DNA of 43,971 bases from Mycobacterium sp. (GTDB lineage Bacteria > Actinomycetota > Actinomycetes > Mycobacteriales > Mycobacteriaceae). Below the pieces are notes generated by a model. It saw only the letters and a program-made list of their open reading frames with translations, was not told the origin of the DNA and did not search any database. Made by a program: the position numbers and the translations under genes. Each line of letters starts with the position of its first letter. Position 1 is the stretch's first letter. The stretch spans positions 1 through 43,971 of the forward strand of contig JAHFVC010000009.1 in NCBI GenBank assembly GCA_023264765.1. Direction: 5' to 3'. Positions 8,050 through 15,860 of the stretch are shown in pieces.

Positions 8050-8068
8050 GACTTAGAGTTCAGTCTAA
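8050..8068. promoter_or_regulatory. Candidate TetR operator, copy 2
   Basis: GACTTAGAGTTCAGTCTAA contains TTAGA-GTTCAG-TCTAA, a 5-bp inverted repeat with a 6-base spacer. It shares CTTAGAGTTCAG with 5563-5574. It lies in the 75-base gap between the divergent TetR and CMD genes. Confidence 0.5.
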
Positions 8069-8087
8069 TGACTGTACGGATGACATT

Positions 8088-8825
8088 ATGAACGGTCCGG
8101 CGGAACCGGCCTTCCTGGACGTGATGGTTGCCGATCCCGAATTCGGACCTGTTTGGGAGCGACCGGGCCTGGGCCGGCGCGACCGTAGAATCGTGACATT
8201 GACGTGCGTATGCGCCAACGAAAGCGTTGAGCAGATAGACGCACATATGTATGCCGCACTGGCCAGCGGCGACGTCGACTACGACGAACTGCTGGAATTC
8301 GTTCTTCACTTCGCGGTCTACTGCGGGTGGCCGAGGGCCTCTCTGGCCGAGGGTGCGGCGCGCTCACAGTTCGCGCGACTCGCCGCAGAACGGAAGCAAT
8401 CCGTTCCACCACGACCCGAGCTGTCGCCCGACTCGCTCGGGCCCAACGACCACGAACAGCGACTCGAGGATGGCGAACGCTGTTTCGTCGCCATCAACCT
8501 TTTGCCCTCACCGCCACGTGATTCACCGTACTTTCAGGCGGGCATCCTCGCCTTCGTATTCGGTCATGTATGGCAACGGCCCAACCTCGGACTCCGCGAG
8601 CGACGCCTGATCACCATCGCAGCGGTCGGCATCTCGGAAGCGCTCGGCCCGATTTACTCCCACGTCGGATCGGCGCTCGAGTCAGGCGACATCAGCCGAT
8701 CAGAGATGGACGAAGTGATCCTGCAGTTTTCCGCTTACAGCGGGTTACCCAAAGGCCGCCTGCTGCAGAAGGCCGCCGACGAGTCATGGGCACGCATCAA
8801 GCCCGCAGACACCAGAGGAGATTGA
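8088..8825 (+). CDS. Tandem CMD-domain protein, copy 2
   Basis: This 245-residue protein has two CMD-like repeats. Repeat 1 is LGRRDRRIVTLTCVCANESVEQIDAHMYAALASGDVDYDELLEFVLHFAVYCGWPRASLAEG. Repeat 2 is LGLRERRLITIAAVGISEALGPIYSHVGSALESGDISRSEMDEVILQFSAYSGLPKGRLLQ. It parallels copy 1 at 4395-5198, including the linker with a GP-NDH/GPTDDH element, and it also lacks CxxC. It starts at ATG 8088 and is followed two bases later by an SDR, so it leads a three-gene operon (CMD-SDR-SDR) controlled from the divergent TetR. The ligand or substrate is not known. Confidence 0.78.
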   Translation: MNGPAEPAFLDVMVADPEFGPVWERPGLGRRDRRIVTLTCVCANESVEQIDAHMYAALASGDVDYDELLEFVLHFAVYCGWPRASLAEGAARSQFARLAAERKQSVPPRPELSPDSLGPNDHEQRLEDGERCFVAINLLPSPPRDSPYFQAGILAFVFGHVWQRPNLGLRERRLITIAAVGISEALGPIYSHVGSALESGDISRSEMDEVILQFSAYSGLPKGRLLQKAADESWARIKPADTRGD

Positions 8826-8827
8826 CG

Positions 8828-9661
8828 ATGCCAAGACCGTTGGAGGGGATGGTCGCCTTCATCACCGGGGTGGCGCGGGGGCAGGGGCGCAGTCACGCCG
8901 TCCGACTCGCCAACGACGGTGCGAACATCATCGGTATCGACATCTGCGCCGACATAGCCGCCAATCACTACCCCATGGCATCGCGAGAGGAACTCGACGA
9001 CACGATCGGTCTCGTCGAGGATACGGGCGGAAAAATGATCGGCACCGTCGCCGATGTGCGGAACTTTCACCAGGTGAAGGCCGCAGTCGACGCCGGAGTC
9101 GAGCAGTTCGGCCGCCTGGACATCGTGTTGGCGAATGCGGGTATCGCCCCGTTGGCTTTTCGAGAGTTGAGCATCGAAGAGGAACTGGAGCAGTGGCGAG
9201 TGGTGAACGCGGTCAACCTCGACGGCGCATATCACGCGGCGTGGGCCTGCATTCCCCATCTGATCGCGGGCAATCGCGGCGGATCGATCGTGTTCACCAG
9301 TTCTACCGCCGGACTCAAAGGGTTCGGCGGCCTACAGGGAGGAGGACTTGGCTATGCCGCGTCCAAACATGGGATCGTCGGCCTGATGCGCACACTCGCG
9401 AACGGCCTGGCGCCGAATAGCATTCGGGTCAACACGGTGCACCCCACCGCGGTCAACACGATGATGGCCGTCAATCCGGTGATGACAGAATTCCTCGAAA
9501 ATTACCCCGGCGGCGGACCGCACCTACAGAACCCGATGCCCGTCGAGATGCTCGAGCCCGACGACATCAGCGCAGCCATCGCCTACCTGGTCTCCGACGC
9601 AGCCAAATACGTCACTGGGGTCACTTTCCCCGTCGATGCCGGCTTCTGCAACAAGCTATGA
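8828..9661 (+). CDS. Mycofactocin-type SDR, copy 1
   Basis: This is a 277-residue SDR of the mycofactocin-coupled / carveol-dehydrogenase-like group. It has the signature TGVARGQGRSHAVRLANDGANIIGIDIC. The insertion after the second strand (ADIAANHYPMASREELDDTIGLVEDTGGKMIGTVADVRN) is typical of this group and is thought to bury a tightly held NAD that is recycled through mycofactocin. The catalytic Ser is in VFTSSTAG and Tyr/Lys in GYAASKHGIVG. The track ORF starts at 8570 inside the CMD gene. ATG 8828 is chosen for its position two bases after the CMD stop, with GAGGAGA upstream. It probably oxidises a secondary alcohol in the module's pathway. Confidence 0.88.
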   Translation: MPRPLEGMVAFITGVARGQGRSHAVRLANDGANIIGIDICADIAANHYPMASREELDDTIGLVEDTGGKMIGTVADVRNFHQVKAAVDAGVEQFGRLDIVLANAGIAPLAFRELSIEEELEQWRVVNAVNLDGAYHAAWACIPHLIAGNRGGSIVFTSSTAGLKGFGGLQGGGLGYAASKHGIVGLMRTLANGLAPNSIRVNTVHPTAVNTMMAVNPVMTEFLENYPGGGPHLQNPMPVEMLEPDDISAAIAYLVSDAAKYVTGVTFPVDAGFCNKL

Positions 9662-10476
9662 GCAACGACGGTCGAGCCGGGCGGGTCGCCGGCAAGAGAG
9701 TCCTGATCACCGGCGCCGCACGCGGTATGGGCCGCAGCCACGCGGTGCGGCTCGCCGGCGAAGGCGCAGACCTGATATTGATCGACATCTGCGCCCCGTT
9801 GCCTGAGCTCGACTACCCATTGTCGACCGAAGCTGACCTGGACGAGACGGTGCGCCTCGCCACCGAATGCGGGGCACGGGTGGCTACGAGAATCGTTGAT
9901 GTGCGCGACGAAGCCGCCATGAAAGAAGCGGTCGACACCTCTGCCGCCGAGCTCGGCGGCCTTGATGCGGCGGTCGCCAACGCCGGAGTGCTGACCGCAG
10001 CGGCGTGGGATGGCACGACTGCCGAACATTGGCGGGTTGTGCTCGACGTCAATCTGATTGGTGTCTGGAATACCTGCGCCGCGGCGATACCCCACCTGCT
10101 CGAGCAGGGCGGGGGCAGCCTGGTGAACATCAGCTCATCGGCGGGAATCAAGGGCACGCCATTTCATCTTCCGTATACCGCATCCAAGCATGGAATCGTC
10201 GGAATGAGCGTTGCGCTCGCGAACGAGCTTGCCGCCGAAAGCATTCGAGTGAACACCGTGCACCCGACAGGCGTGATGACCGGCATGGCTCCCCCGTCGA
10301 TGCACGAACAGATCGCTGGACGACCCGACCTCGTCCCGATCTTTCTCAATGCCCTTCCAGCACCACTGATAGAAGCCTCCGATGTAAGCAACGCTGTCCT
10401 GTTCCTCGTATACGACGAGTCTCGGTACGTGACTGGCCTCGAGTTCAAAGTCGATGCTGGAGTGACGATCAGGTGA
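9658..10476 (+). CDS. Mycofactocin-type SDR, copy 2
   Basis: This 272-residue SDR is close to its upstream neighbour and overlaps it by ATGA. It carries TGAARGMGRSHAVRLAGEGADLILIDIC and the group's insertion (APLPELDYPLSTEADLDETVRLATECGARVATRIVDVRD). It also has NAGV, catalytic Ser in NISSSAGIKG and Tyr/Lys in PYTASKHGIVGMS. It ends with the SRYVTGLEFKVDAG tail. Two adjacent paralogues suggest successive oxidations or alternative stereoisomers. Cofactor behaviour through mycofactocin is inferred from family membership; no mycofactocin biosynthesis gene is in the window. Confidence 0.88.
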   Translation: MSNDGRAGRVAGKRVLITGAARGMGRSHAVRLAGEGADLILIDICAPLPELDYPLSTEADLDETVRLATECGARVATRIVDVRDEAAMKEAVDTSAAELGGLDAAVANAGVLTAAAWDGTTAEHWRVVLDVNLIGVWNTCAAAIPHLLEQGGGSLVNISSSAGIKGTPFHLPYTASKHGIVGMSVALANELAAESIRVNTVHPTGVMTGMAPPSMHEQIAGRPDLVPIFLNALPAPLIEASDVSNAVLFLVYDESRYVTGLEFKVDAGVTIR

Positions 10477-10616
10477 TCAATCGAGATCAAATCGATGTTC
10501 AGGAAGTCGGCCTCGACGCAACAACACCAGGTGGCGCAATAGCATGACTCCACTCGGCGTCAGGCCACCACCGCTGAACGCGCCGACTGAATCGCCCCGG
10601 GTTTGATGCACACCGG

Positions 10617-11046
10617 TTATTGGTCTGCGGCCTCTGAGTGGGCTGTGTTCGAAGCGTAGTGGATGGCCTCGTAATCGACCGGTGGGGCGGCCCAGTCGGT
10701 GCATGAGCCGGTCGGCGTTGTACCGATGTACCCACTCGGCGGTGAGCAGCTCGATGTCGGTCAGACGGTGCAACTGTCCTCGCCGGAACGGTGAGTCGTT
10801 GCGGACAGCGTCGGTCTTGGGCAGCTCTATGGTCGTCTCCGCCAAGTTGTTGTCGAAGGCGTCCGCGGCCGTGCCGACCGAAGCCACCAGCCCGGACGGC
10901 GCCAGGGTCTCGCCGAAGCGCGCAGAGGTGTAGTGCGAGCCCGCGTCGCTGTAGTGAATAGTGTTACCCAACAATGGATTACCTTTGTAGTGGCGAAGCT
11001 GAGCAGCATGGTGGATTGCTCGGCGGACGAACCGGTCCTCCTTACT
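10617..11046 (-). pseudogene. IS3-family transposase (OrfB) 3' remnant
   Basis: The minus frame reads DRFVRRAIHHAAQL..GNTIHYSDAGSHYTSARFGETLAPSGLVASVGTAADAFDNNLAETTIELPKTDAVRNDSPFRRGQLHRLTDIELLTAEWVHRYNADRLMHRLGRP. This is the C-terminal half of an IS3 integrase-like transposase, with the second Asp (HYSDAGS) and the catalytic Glu region (DNNLAET). A one-base frameshift after LGRP moves the end into PPVDYEAIHYASNTAHSEAADQ, stopping at 10617-10619. The N-terminal half and OrfA are absent, and I find no clear ends. ORF 10477-11076 is this fragment plus read-through. Confidence 0.8.
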
Positions 11047-11134
11047 CACCTCCGCGCCTTCCGCTTCGCACCACATCCAGCTAACATTGCACCGTTAGCG
11101 GTAAACGGCAACTGGGCGTGGCCAGGAACACTGA

Positions 11135-11146
11135 ACTCCGCGGAGT
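11135..11146. promoter_or_regulatory. 12-bp palindrome upstream of the diguanylate cyclase
   Basis: ACTCCGCGGAGT is a perfect palindrome 29 bases upstream of the TTG start at 11176. It could be an operator; no regulator is identified. Confidence 0.3.
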
Positions 11147-11175
11147 ATCGTGGTTGAGCCGAGGAGGGCGCGACT

Positions 11176-12252
11176 TTGACGTTTCTCCAGACCTGGTGGC
11201 GCCAGCCGGACCATTATCACCTGTTAAGAGATTTTTTTAGCGCCCATAAGAAACAGCGAACTTTCCAATTTTTTGTCGCGTTCATCAGCGTCGCTTTGGC
11301 AACTTTGCCTTTAGCGGCCGTGTTCACTCCAGTCGGCCCTCATTCCACTCCCGGACGTGTGCTGTCGGTGGGGGTCGCTACCTTGGCCTGCGCTATGGCA
11401 GCGTTGTGGCTGGTCCACTTTCCCAGCCGCCGGCAATCTGTTTCGTTCGTTGGCGCCTCAGCCCTAGCCATTGCCATTTCGTGTACGCAGGACTCTGATG
11501 CGCTTGCAGGACTGCTTGGCGCCACGACATTTGCCATGCTTGGCGGTTATGTCGCGATCATGCACTCTGCTCGGGTGATGGCACTGTATCTAGTGGTCGC
11601 CGCCTCAACCACAGGCGTCCTAGCCGCTCGGGCCGCCGAACAATATGGTGTAACGCTGGCTGCCAGCAAATTTGCACTCGTTACTACTGGCGCTCTGGCT
11701 ATGCCGGTCGCCGTGCAAGCCTTAATCCAGTACCTCGGGGTTGACGCCGCTAACGCGGGAATCGATTCACTGACAGGTCTGCTAAACAGACGTGCTTTTG
11801 AGCGGATGTCGACAGATCTGGCCCGTAGGACAAACATACACAAAAACCAACTGCAAAACTTGTGCGTGATCATGGTCGACCTCGATCAGTTCAAGCTTCT
11901 TAACGATACCTTCGGGCACATCGCTGGCGATGAGGTATTGATTGCGGTCAGCGCCGTTCTGCGCCGTTGCTCCCCAATAGGTTCTGTGATCAGTCGGATG
12001 GGCGGCGAGGAGTTCCTCGTCGCGGTGGCGCTACAGCCTGAGCAGGCAAAGTGTGTGGCTGAAAACATCCGGGCACAAATAGCTATGCTCCGCCACGGGG
12101 TCACAGCAAGCGTAGGAATCGCCTATACGGATTCTCTAGTTTCCGAATCGATTCGCGTTATTCCGCAGCTGGCGCGAAGTGCAGACTGCGCGATGTATGA
12201 GGCGAAACGCATGGGGGGAAATCGGGTCATCTGCTCGAGTTCTTTCCAGTAG
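11176..12252 (+). CDS. Membrane diguanylate cyclase (GGDEF protein)
   Basis: This 358-residue protein makes cyclic di-GMP from two GTP. Residues from about 25 to 190 form about six hydrophobic membrane segments. Residues 195-355 are a GGDEF domain: DSLTGLLNRRAFERM, VIMVDLDQFKLLNDTFGHIAGDEVL and MGGEEFLVAV (an active GGEEF variant), ending YEAKRMGGNRV. The inhibitory I-site RxxD expected five residues before GGEEF is absent (PIGS instead), so product feedback may be lost. It starts at TTG 11176 behind GAGGAGGG. The 5' end is visibly AT-richer (a run of seven T) than its neighbours, and the gene lies between an IS3 remnant and decayed genes, which suggests transfer. The sensed signal is unknown. 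Confidence 0.88.
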   Translation: MTFLQTWWRQPDHYHLLRDFFSAHKKQRTFQFFVAFISVALATLPLAAVFTPVGPHSTPGRVLSVGVATLACAMAALWLVHFPSRRQSVSFVGASALAIAISCTQDSDALAGLLGATTFAMLGGYVAIMHSARVMALYLVVAASTTGVLAARAAEQYGVTLAASKFALVTTGALAMPVAVQALIQYLGVDAANAGIDSLTGLLNRRAFERMSTDLARRTNIHKNQLQNLCVIMVDLDQFKLLNDTFGHIAGDEVLIAVSAVLRRCSPIGSVISRMGGEEFLVAVALQPEQAKCVAENIRAQIAMLRHGVTASVGIAYTDSLVSESIRVIPQLARSADCAMYEAKRMGGNRVICSSSFQ

Positions 12253-12617
12253 CAGTGAGGCTGGCCCCCTTCGCCACAGTACGGGCGGACCGACTGCTCT
12301 CGGTCCGGCCTGCGTGGGCTTCCGAGCGCAGGTTCGCCGCCCTAGACCCGGGTCGAAGATCGACGAACAGACCTTTGGACGTAGAGTGCCACGGCTCACA
12401 AACGAAGGCTAGGTTCCCCGGTTTCTTCGTAGACGATGGCGAACGCACCGATAAACGCTGCGGCACTTGTCATCCCCCGGCCCAGAGTCCATCCGAGGGT
12501 TAGCGCCACGTACTGGCGGTGATGGCTCGGACCAGCCTCAACCCATCGCTGCGTGGCTGTAACAGGATGCCCCGGCGCGGGAACAACAACGGGTACGCTG
12601 CTCAACCGCGGATTCGG
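12253..12617. other. Non-coding stretch with no recognised gene
   Basis: On the minus strand at 12396-12530 the frame reads QYVALTLGWTLGRGMTSAAAFIGAFAIVYEETGEP, a hydrophobic stretch that might be a membrane-protein remnant. I cannot name a family. Nothing else is supportable. Confidence 0.3.
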
Positions 12618-12800
12618 CCAAGCGGTGAGTTCCACGGAAGAATCGCCCCCACCGCTCCTAGCGGTTCAATGCGGTTGTACTGCAACTGATTGGAGCCCGC
12701 GGGCAGGACGCTTGATGAGCACGACGGGCTGCCGACGTTGGGGAAGACACCGCACACGTCCTTTCCTGGCTGGATCAATCCGAAGAAGCACGCAGCGGAT
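12618..12800 (-). pseudogene. Aldehyde dehydrogenase N-terminal fragment
   Basis: The minus frame reads VFPNVGSPSCSSSVLPAGSNQLQYNRIEPLGAVGAILPWNSPLG. The YNRIEPLGAVGAILPWNSPL part is the hallmark segment before the NAD site of the aldehyde dehydrogenase superfamily. A stop follows soon after, and neither the catalytic Cys nor Glu domain is present nearby, so this is a remnant. It lies head-to-head with the decayed ABC ATPase. Confidence 0.65.
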
Positions 12801-12884
12801 CCTCGTCGGCGGCGCTCGCGGCTACGACGGTGTGACGACCACCGGACATGGCACACATTGCTCGGCCGACCGCTCTGCGGTCGA

Positions 12885-13658
12885 CCTGGAGGGCTTGGTC
12901 TTGCAGGTCGAGCAGGTTGATCTGGTCCGCAAAGGGACCCGTCTGCCGAAGGCATCAGCCTCACGGTAGGTCACGGCGGGCACTGGGCGGTGATCGGACC
13001 CAACGGCGCAGGCAAGAGCACGCTGCTGAGCCCGCTCGCCCCCTTCCCCGCTGAGCGGTGTACGCGCTGGGCCGCCAACTCGGGCAAGTCGACAGGCGAT
13101 AACTGGGCGGCGCGATCGGTCATGTCGATCCTCGACACCGACTCGAATGTCCTCTCACGCCAACGCAAGTCGTGCTGAACTGCCTTAACAACAGCAGCGT
13201 CTTCCGCCGCGCCCCCATCCGACGACATCAAGATGGCCGAGGACTTGCTGTGGCGCCTGGGAATAGCCCACCGTAGCCCTGTGTGGCAGCCCACGATGTC
13301 GCAGGGCGAGCGAGGTCGTGTTCTCATCGCGCGAGCACTGATGGCCTCGCCCAAGTTGTTGCTGTCCGACGAACCGGAGACCGGGCTCAACATCGACGAC
13401 CGCGAAGCTCTGCTGGAGGCGCTCAACGCCATCGTCGGCGACCGGCCCAGCATGGTTCTGTTCTGGGCCCCCACCATCTTGAGGAGTTGCCCGCGTCCAC
13501 CTCGCATGCAATTTTTGCGCGCTGGACAGGTCGTCGCCGCAGGCCCGATCGATGGGACTATCACTTTGGGCAGCCTCAGCGCTTGTTTCAACCGCGAACT
13601 CCACGTCCATCGCGGATACGGTCGTTGGACGGCGCGCTCTCAACAGCTTTCGGAATAG
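12885..13658 (+). pseudogene. ABC transporter ATP-binding protein, multiply frameshifted
   Basis: Spliced across frames, this reads as an ABC ATPase: LVLQVEQVDLVRKGTRL, then EGISLTVGHGGHWAVIGPNGAGKSTLLS (Walker A), TPTQVVLNCLNNSS, and MSQGERGRVLIARALMASPKLLLSDEPETGLNIDDREALLEAL (signature, and Walker B as LLLSDEP). It ends HLEELPASTSHA and GQVVAAGPIDG..CFNRELHVHRGYGRWTAR. At least four frame changes and a stop at 13176-13178 show that it is dead. The pattern resembles the stand-alone ABC ATPases common in mycobacteria; the cargo is unknown. ORFs 12553-12969, 12990-13178, 13233-13658 and 13283-13753 are its pieces. Confidence 0.8.
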
Positions 13659-13749
13659 AGGCGGCGCCAAGTGAGCACCCCCCGGCGCTGCGCCTGGCAG
13701 ATCGGCGACTTGGCCGCGCGGAGGTCGGAGTGAATCGTACAGTGGACCG

Positions 13750-14733
13750 ATGAGCGGCCGTATCCAAGCAGACGCGAACGATGGCGGACCGCAACAGTTG
13801 CCTGATGGACGTGCGGTTGATGTGCGTGATATCCGTTCCGACGATCTGCGTTACCTGGTTGCCATCGCACGCAGCGGCAGCCGCCAGGCGGTGGCGCGCG
13901 ATCTCGGAGTAGACCACACCACGGTGTCAAGACGGCTACATGCGTTGGAGAAGGTTCTGGGTGTGCGATTGCTGCAGCGCAGCGCCGATGGCTGGGATCT
14001 TACCGAAGTGGGACGCGCAGTAGCCGAAAAAGCGGCGCGCATCGAGGAGGTGGTTCAGGACACTGCCGAACTTGTCAGTGGCACGGGACAGCACACGCTG
14101 CGGGGCACGATCCGGGTTGCGGCCCCAGACGGTTTCGGATCTCTTTTCGTTGCGCCGGCGCTGGCACGTTTGCGGATGGAACACCCCGAGTTGACCGTCG
14201 AATTGATCACCGCAACAAGGCAACTGAACTTGGCGCAGTCCGGGTTCGATCTTGCCGTTGCGGTCGGAACCACCGTGAGTAGCCGCCTGGTTTCCGAGCA
14301 ACTATGCCAATGCGCACTCGGCTTGTATGCCACCGAATCCTACCTCATCGGATACGGACAGCCGAAGTCGGTACCGCAGCTCATCGATCATCCATTGGTC
14401 TTCTTCGTCAACTCACTGCTCCAGGTGGGCGACCTGGATTTGAGCCGCCACCTGCCGGATATGTCAGCGAAATTTATGTCCACCAACATCTTTGCCCATG
14501 TGTCGGCGACCGTCGCCGGCGGAGGGATCGGTCTACTACCGGCCTTCATGGCGGATCGCCACGCAAATCTGCGGCGTGTGCTCGCGCGCGAAGTCGATGT
14601 CCGCGTGGGATTCTCGCTGGCCGCTCGCAGAGAAAGTCAGAGCAACCCGGTGGTGCAGGCGGCGCGCCGCGCTATCCGGCAAGAGGTCGCCAACCGAGGT
14701 GACGAGCTGGTGCCTCCGACGAGCCCAAGCTGA
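13750..14733 (+). CDS. LysR-family transcriptional regulator
   Basis: This 327-residue LysR protein has a winged helix-turn-helix near the N-terminus (DDLRYLVAIARSGSRQAVARDLGVDHTTVSRRLHALEKVLGVRLLQRSADGWDLTEVG). A periplasmic-binding-like effector domain follows from about residue 110 (GTIRVAAPDGFGSLFVAPALARLRMEHPELTVELI). It begins at ATG 13750, about 90 bases after the decayed ABC gene, and is followed by convergent dead SDR and quinone-oxidoreductase genes. Its own targets may therefore be lost. The effector is unknown. Confidence 0.87.
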   Translation: MSGRIQADANDGGPQQLPDGRAVDVRDIRSDDLRYLVAIARSGSRQAVARDLGVDHTTVSRRLHALEKVLGVRLLQRSADGWDLTEVGRAVAEKAARIEEVVQDTAELVSGTGQHTLRGTIRVAAPDGFGSLFVAPALARLRMEHPELTVELITATRQLNLAQSGFDLAVAVGTTVSSRLVSEQLCQCALGLYATESYLIGYGQPKSVPQLIDHPLVFFVNSLLQVGDLDLSRHLPDMSAKFMSTNIFAHVSATVAGGGIGLLPAFMADRHANLRRVLAREVDVRVGFSLAARRESQSNPVVQAARRAIRQEVANRGDELVPPTSPS

Positions 14734-14824
14734 CGATCGCCGGCGAGTGTGATGAGGAGGACGGGCCGGAAGCGCGCTCTGATGCGCTGCCGCCCTCGGG
14801 TGATGACGGCAGTAGCGGATGTCG

Positions 14825-15240
14825 TCAGACCGCGACGACGTCAGGCAGAGCAGAGTAACCACCCACGGGCATCGTCATACCCGTGACCCAGCTGGCGGCA
14901 TCTGACGCCAGGAAGGGGATGACCGACGCCAGCTCGACCGGCTGACCGAAACGCCCCAGCGTCCTGCGATCCAGGATCGACTGTGCGCCCGCGGGGTCGT
15001 TCTTGAGCGGTGCGAGCAGCGGGGTGTCGATCCATCCCGAGGCCACAGATTGAACCGGATGTGTCTGCTGCGTAGGCAACGGCGAGCGCCTTAGTGAGCT
15101 TATCGATACCACCCTGGCTGGCGACATAGGCCGGTCCCAGCCCGTCGCCGAAGGAGGCGAACATCGCGAGAAGTTGACGATCGCGCCACCACCGTCGGCG
15201 GCCAACAGCGGGCGTGCCAAAGTGCCAGCCGTCCCGATGC
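14825..15240 (-). pseudogene. SDR oxidoreductase pseudogene (C-terminal half)
   Basis: Two minus frames combine into an SDR: ARPLLAADGGGAIVNFS, then in another frame MFASFGDGLGPAYVASQGGIDKLTKALAVAYAAD (Tyr; Lys of YxxxK replaced by Gln in VASQGG). It then returns to SGWIDTPLLAPLKNDPAGAQSILDRRTLGRFGQPVELASVIPFLASDAASWVTGMTMPVGGYSALPDVVAV. There are at least two frameshifts, and the Rossmann N-terminus is missing. ORFs 14825-15220 and 14841-15599 are fragments. Bases 15241-15444 hold nothing I recognise. Confidence 0.75.
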
Positions 15241-15444
15241 CGGCGAGGCCCGCGGCGGCGGCACTCTAAACGGCGGGCAGACCGACTCCCCGCTGGCACC
15301 AGGATGAGAACGGCCGCCCCGCCGCGGGCGTCCCCGCGCTGGAACAGCGCGAGGTACGCGGTGACGCACGGCACGCCGATCGATACCCCCGGTCGAAGGA
15401 CACGTGGTCGGGCAGATCCCGAACGACTGTCGATGGGCACGTCA

Positions 15445-15750
15445 TCAGTTACGCATAGGTCGGGAGTTGGTTGACCCGAGCGCAGCGACGAAGACGCGGT
15501 CTCCCACCGACGTCGTGGTGACTGCGGGGCCCACCTCCATGACCACACCGGGGATGTCAAATCCCGGTGTGTACAGCAAATCGGGGGTTGCGACTGCATA
15601 TTTGCCGGAGCGAATGTACGTATCCGCCGGATTAGCCCACGCGGCGTGTACTTGGATCAGCACCTCGGCAGGTTGGGGGCGCGGAGCTGCTCCCGCCAGG
15701 TAGTTCAGGACCTCCGGTCAACCGAATTCGCGTACGTCAATCTTGTTCAT
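15445..15750 (-). pseudogene. Quinone oxidoreductase / zinc-type alcohol dehydrogenase fragment
   Basis: From ATG 15750 (behind GAGGG) the minus strand reads MNKIDVREFG*PEVLNYLAGAAPRPQPAEVLIQVHAAWANPADTYIRSGKYAVATPDLLYTPGFDIPGVVMEVGPAVTTTSVGDRVFVAAL. This is the N-terminal GroES-like domain of an NADPH:quinone reductase of the medium-chain dehydrogenase family. A TGA stands at codon 11, and the nucleotide-binding domain is absent. It is truncated and dead. Confidence 0.75.
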
Positions 15751-15860
15751 CGGTCCCTCAACGAATTGTCGGCACCACTGCAGGATGGGGCACTCAAGCC
15801 CGTGCCCTACCCACCCTGCGGCGGCGGCCGTCTGCCACAACTAATCGTGCAAGCGTGGGG

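Noticed and set aside
8013-8309. 99-residue N-terminal extension of the TetR ORF
   Set aside because: It overlaps the start of the divergent CMD gene and has no family similarity; TetR proteins begin near the helix-turn-helix.
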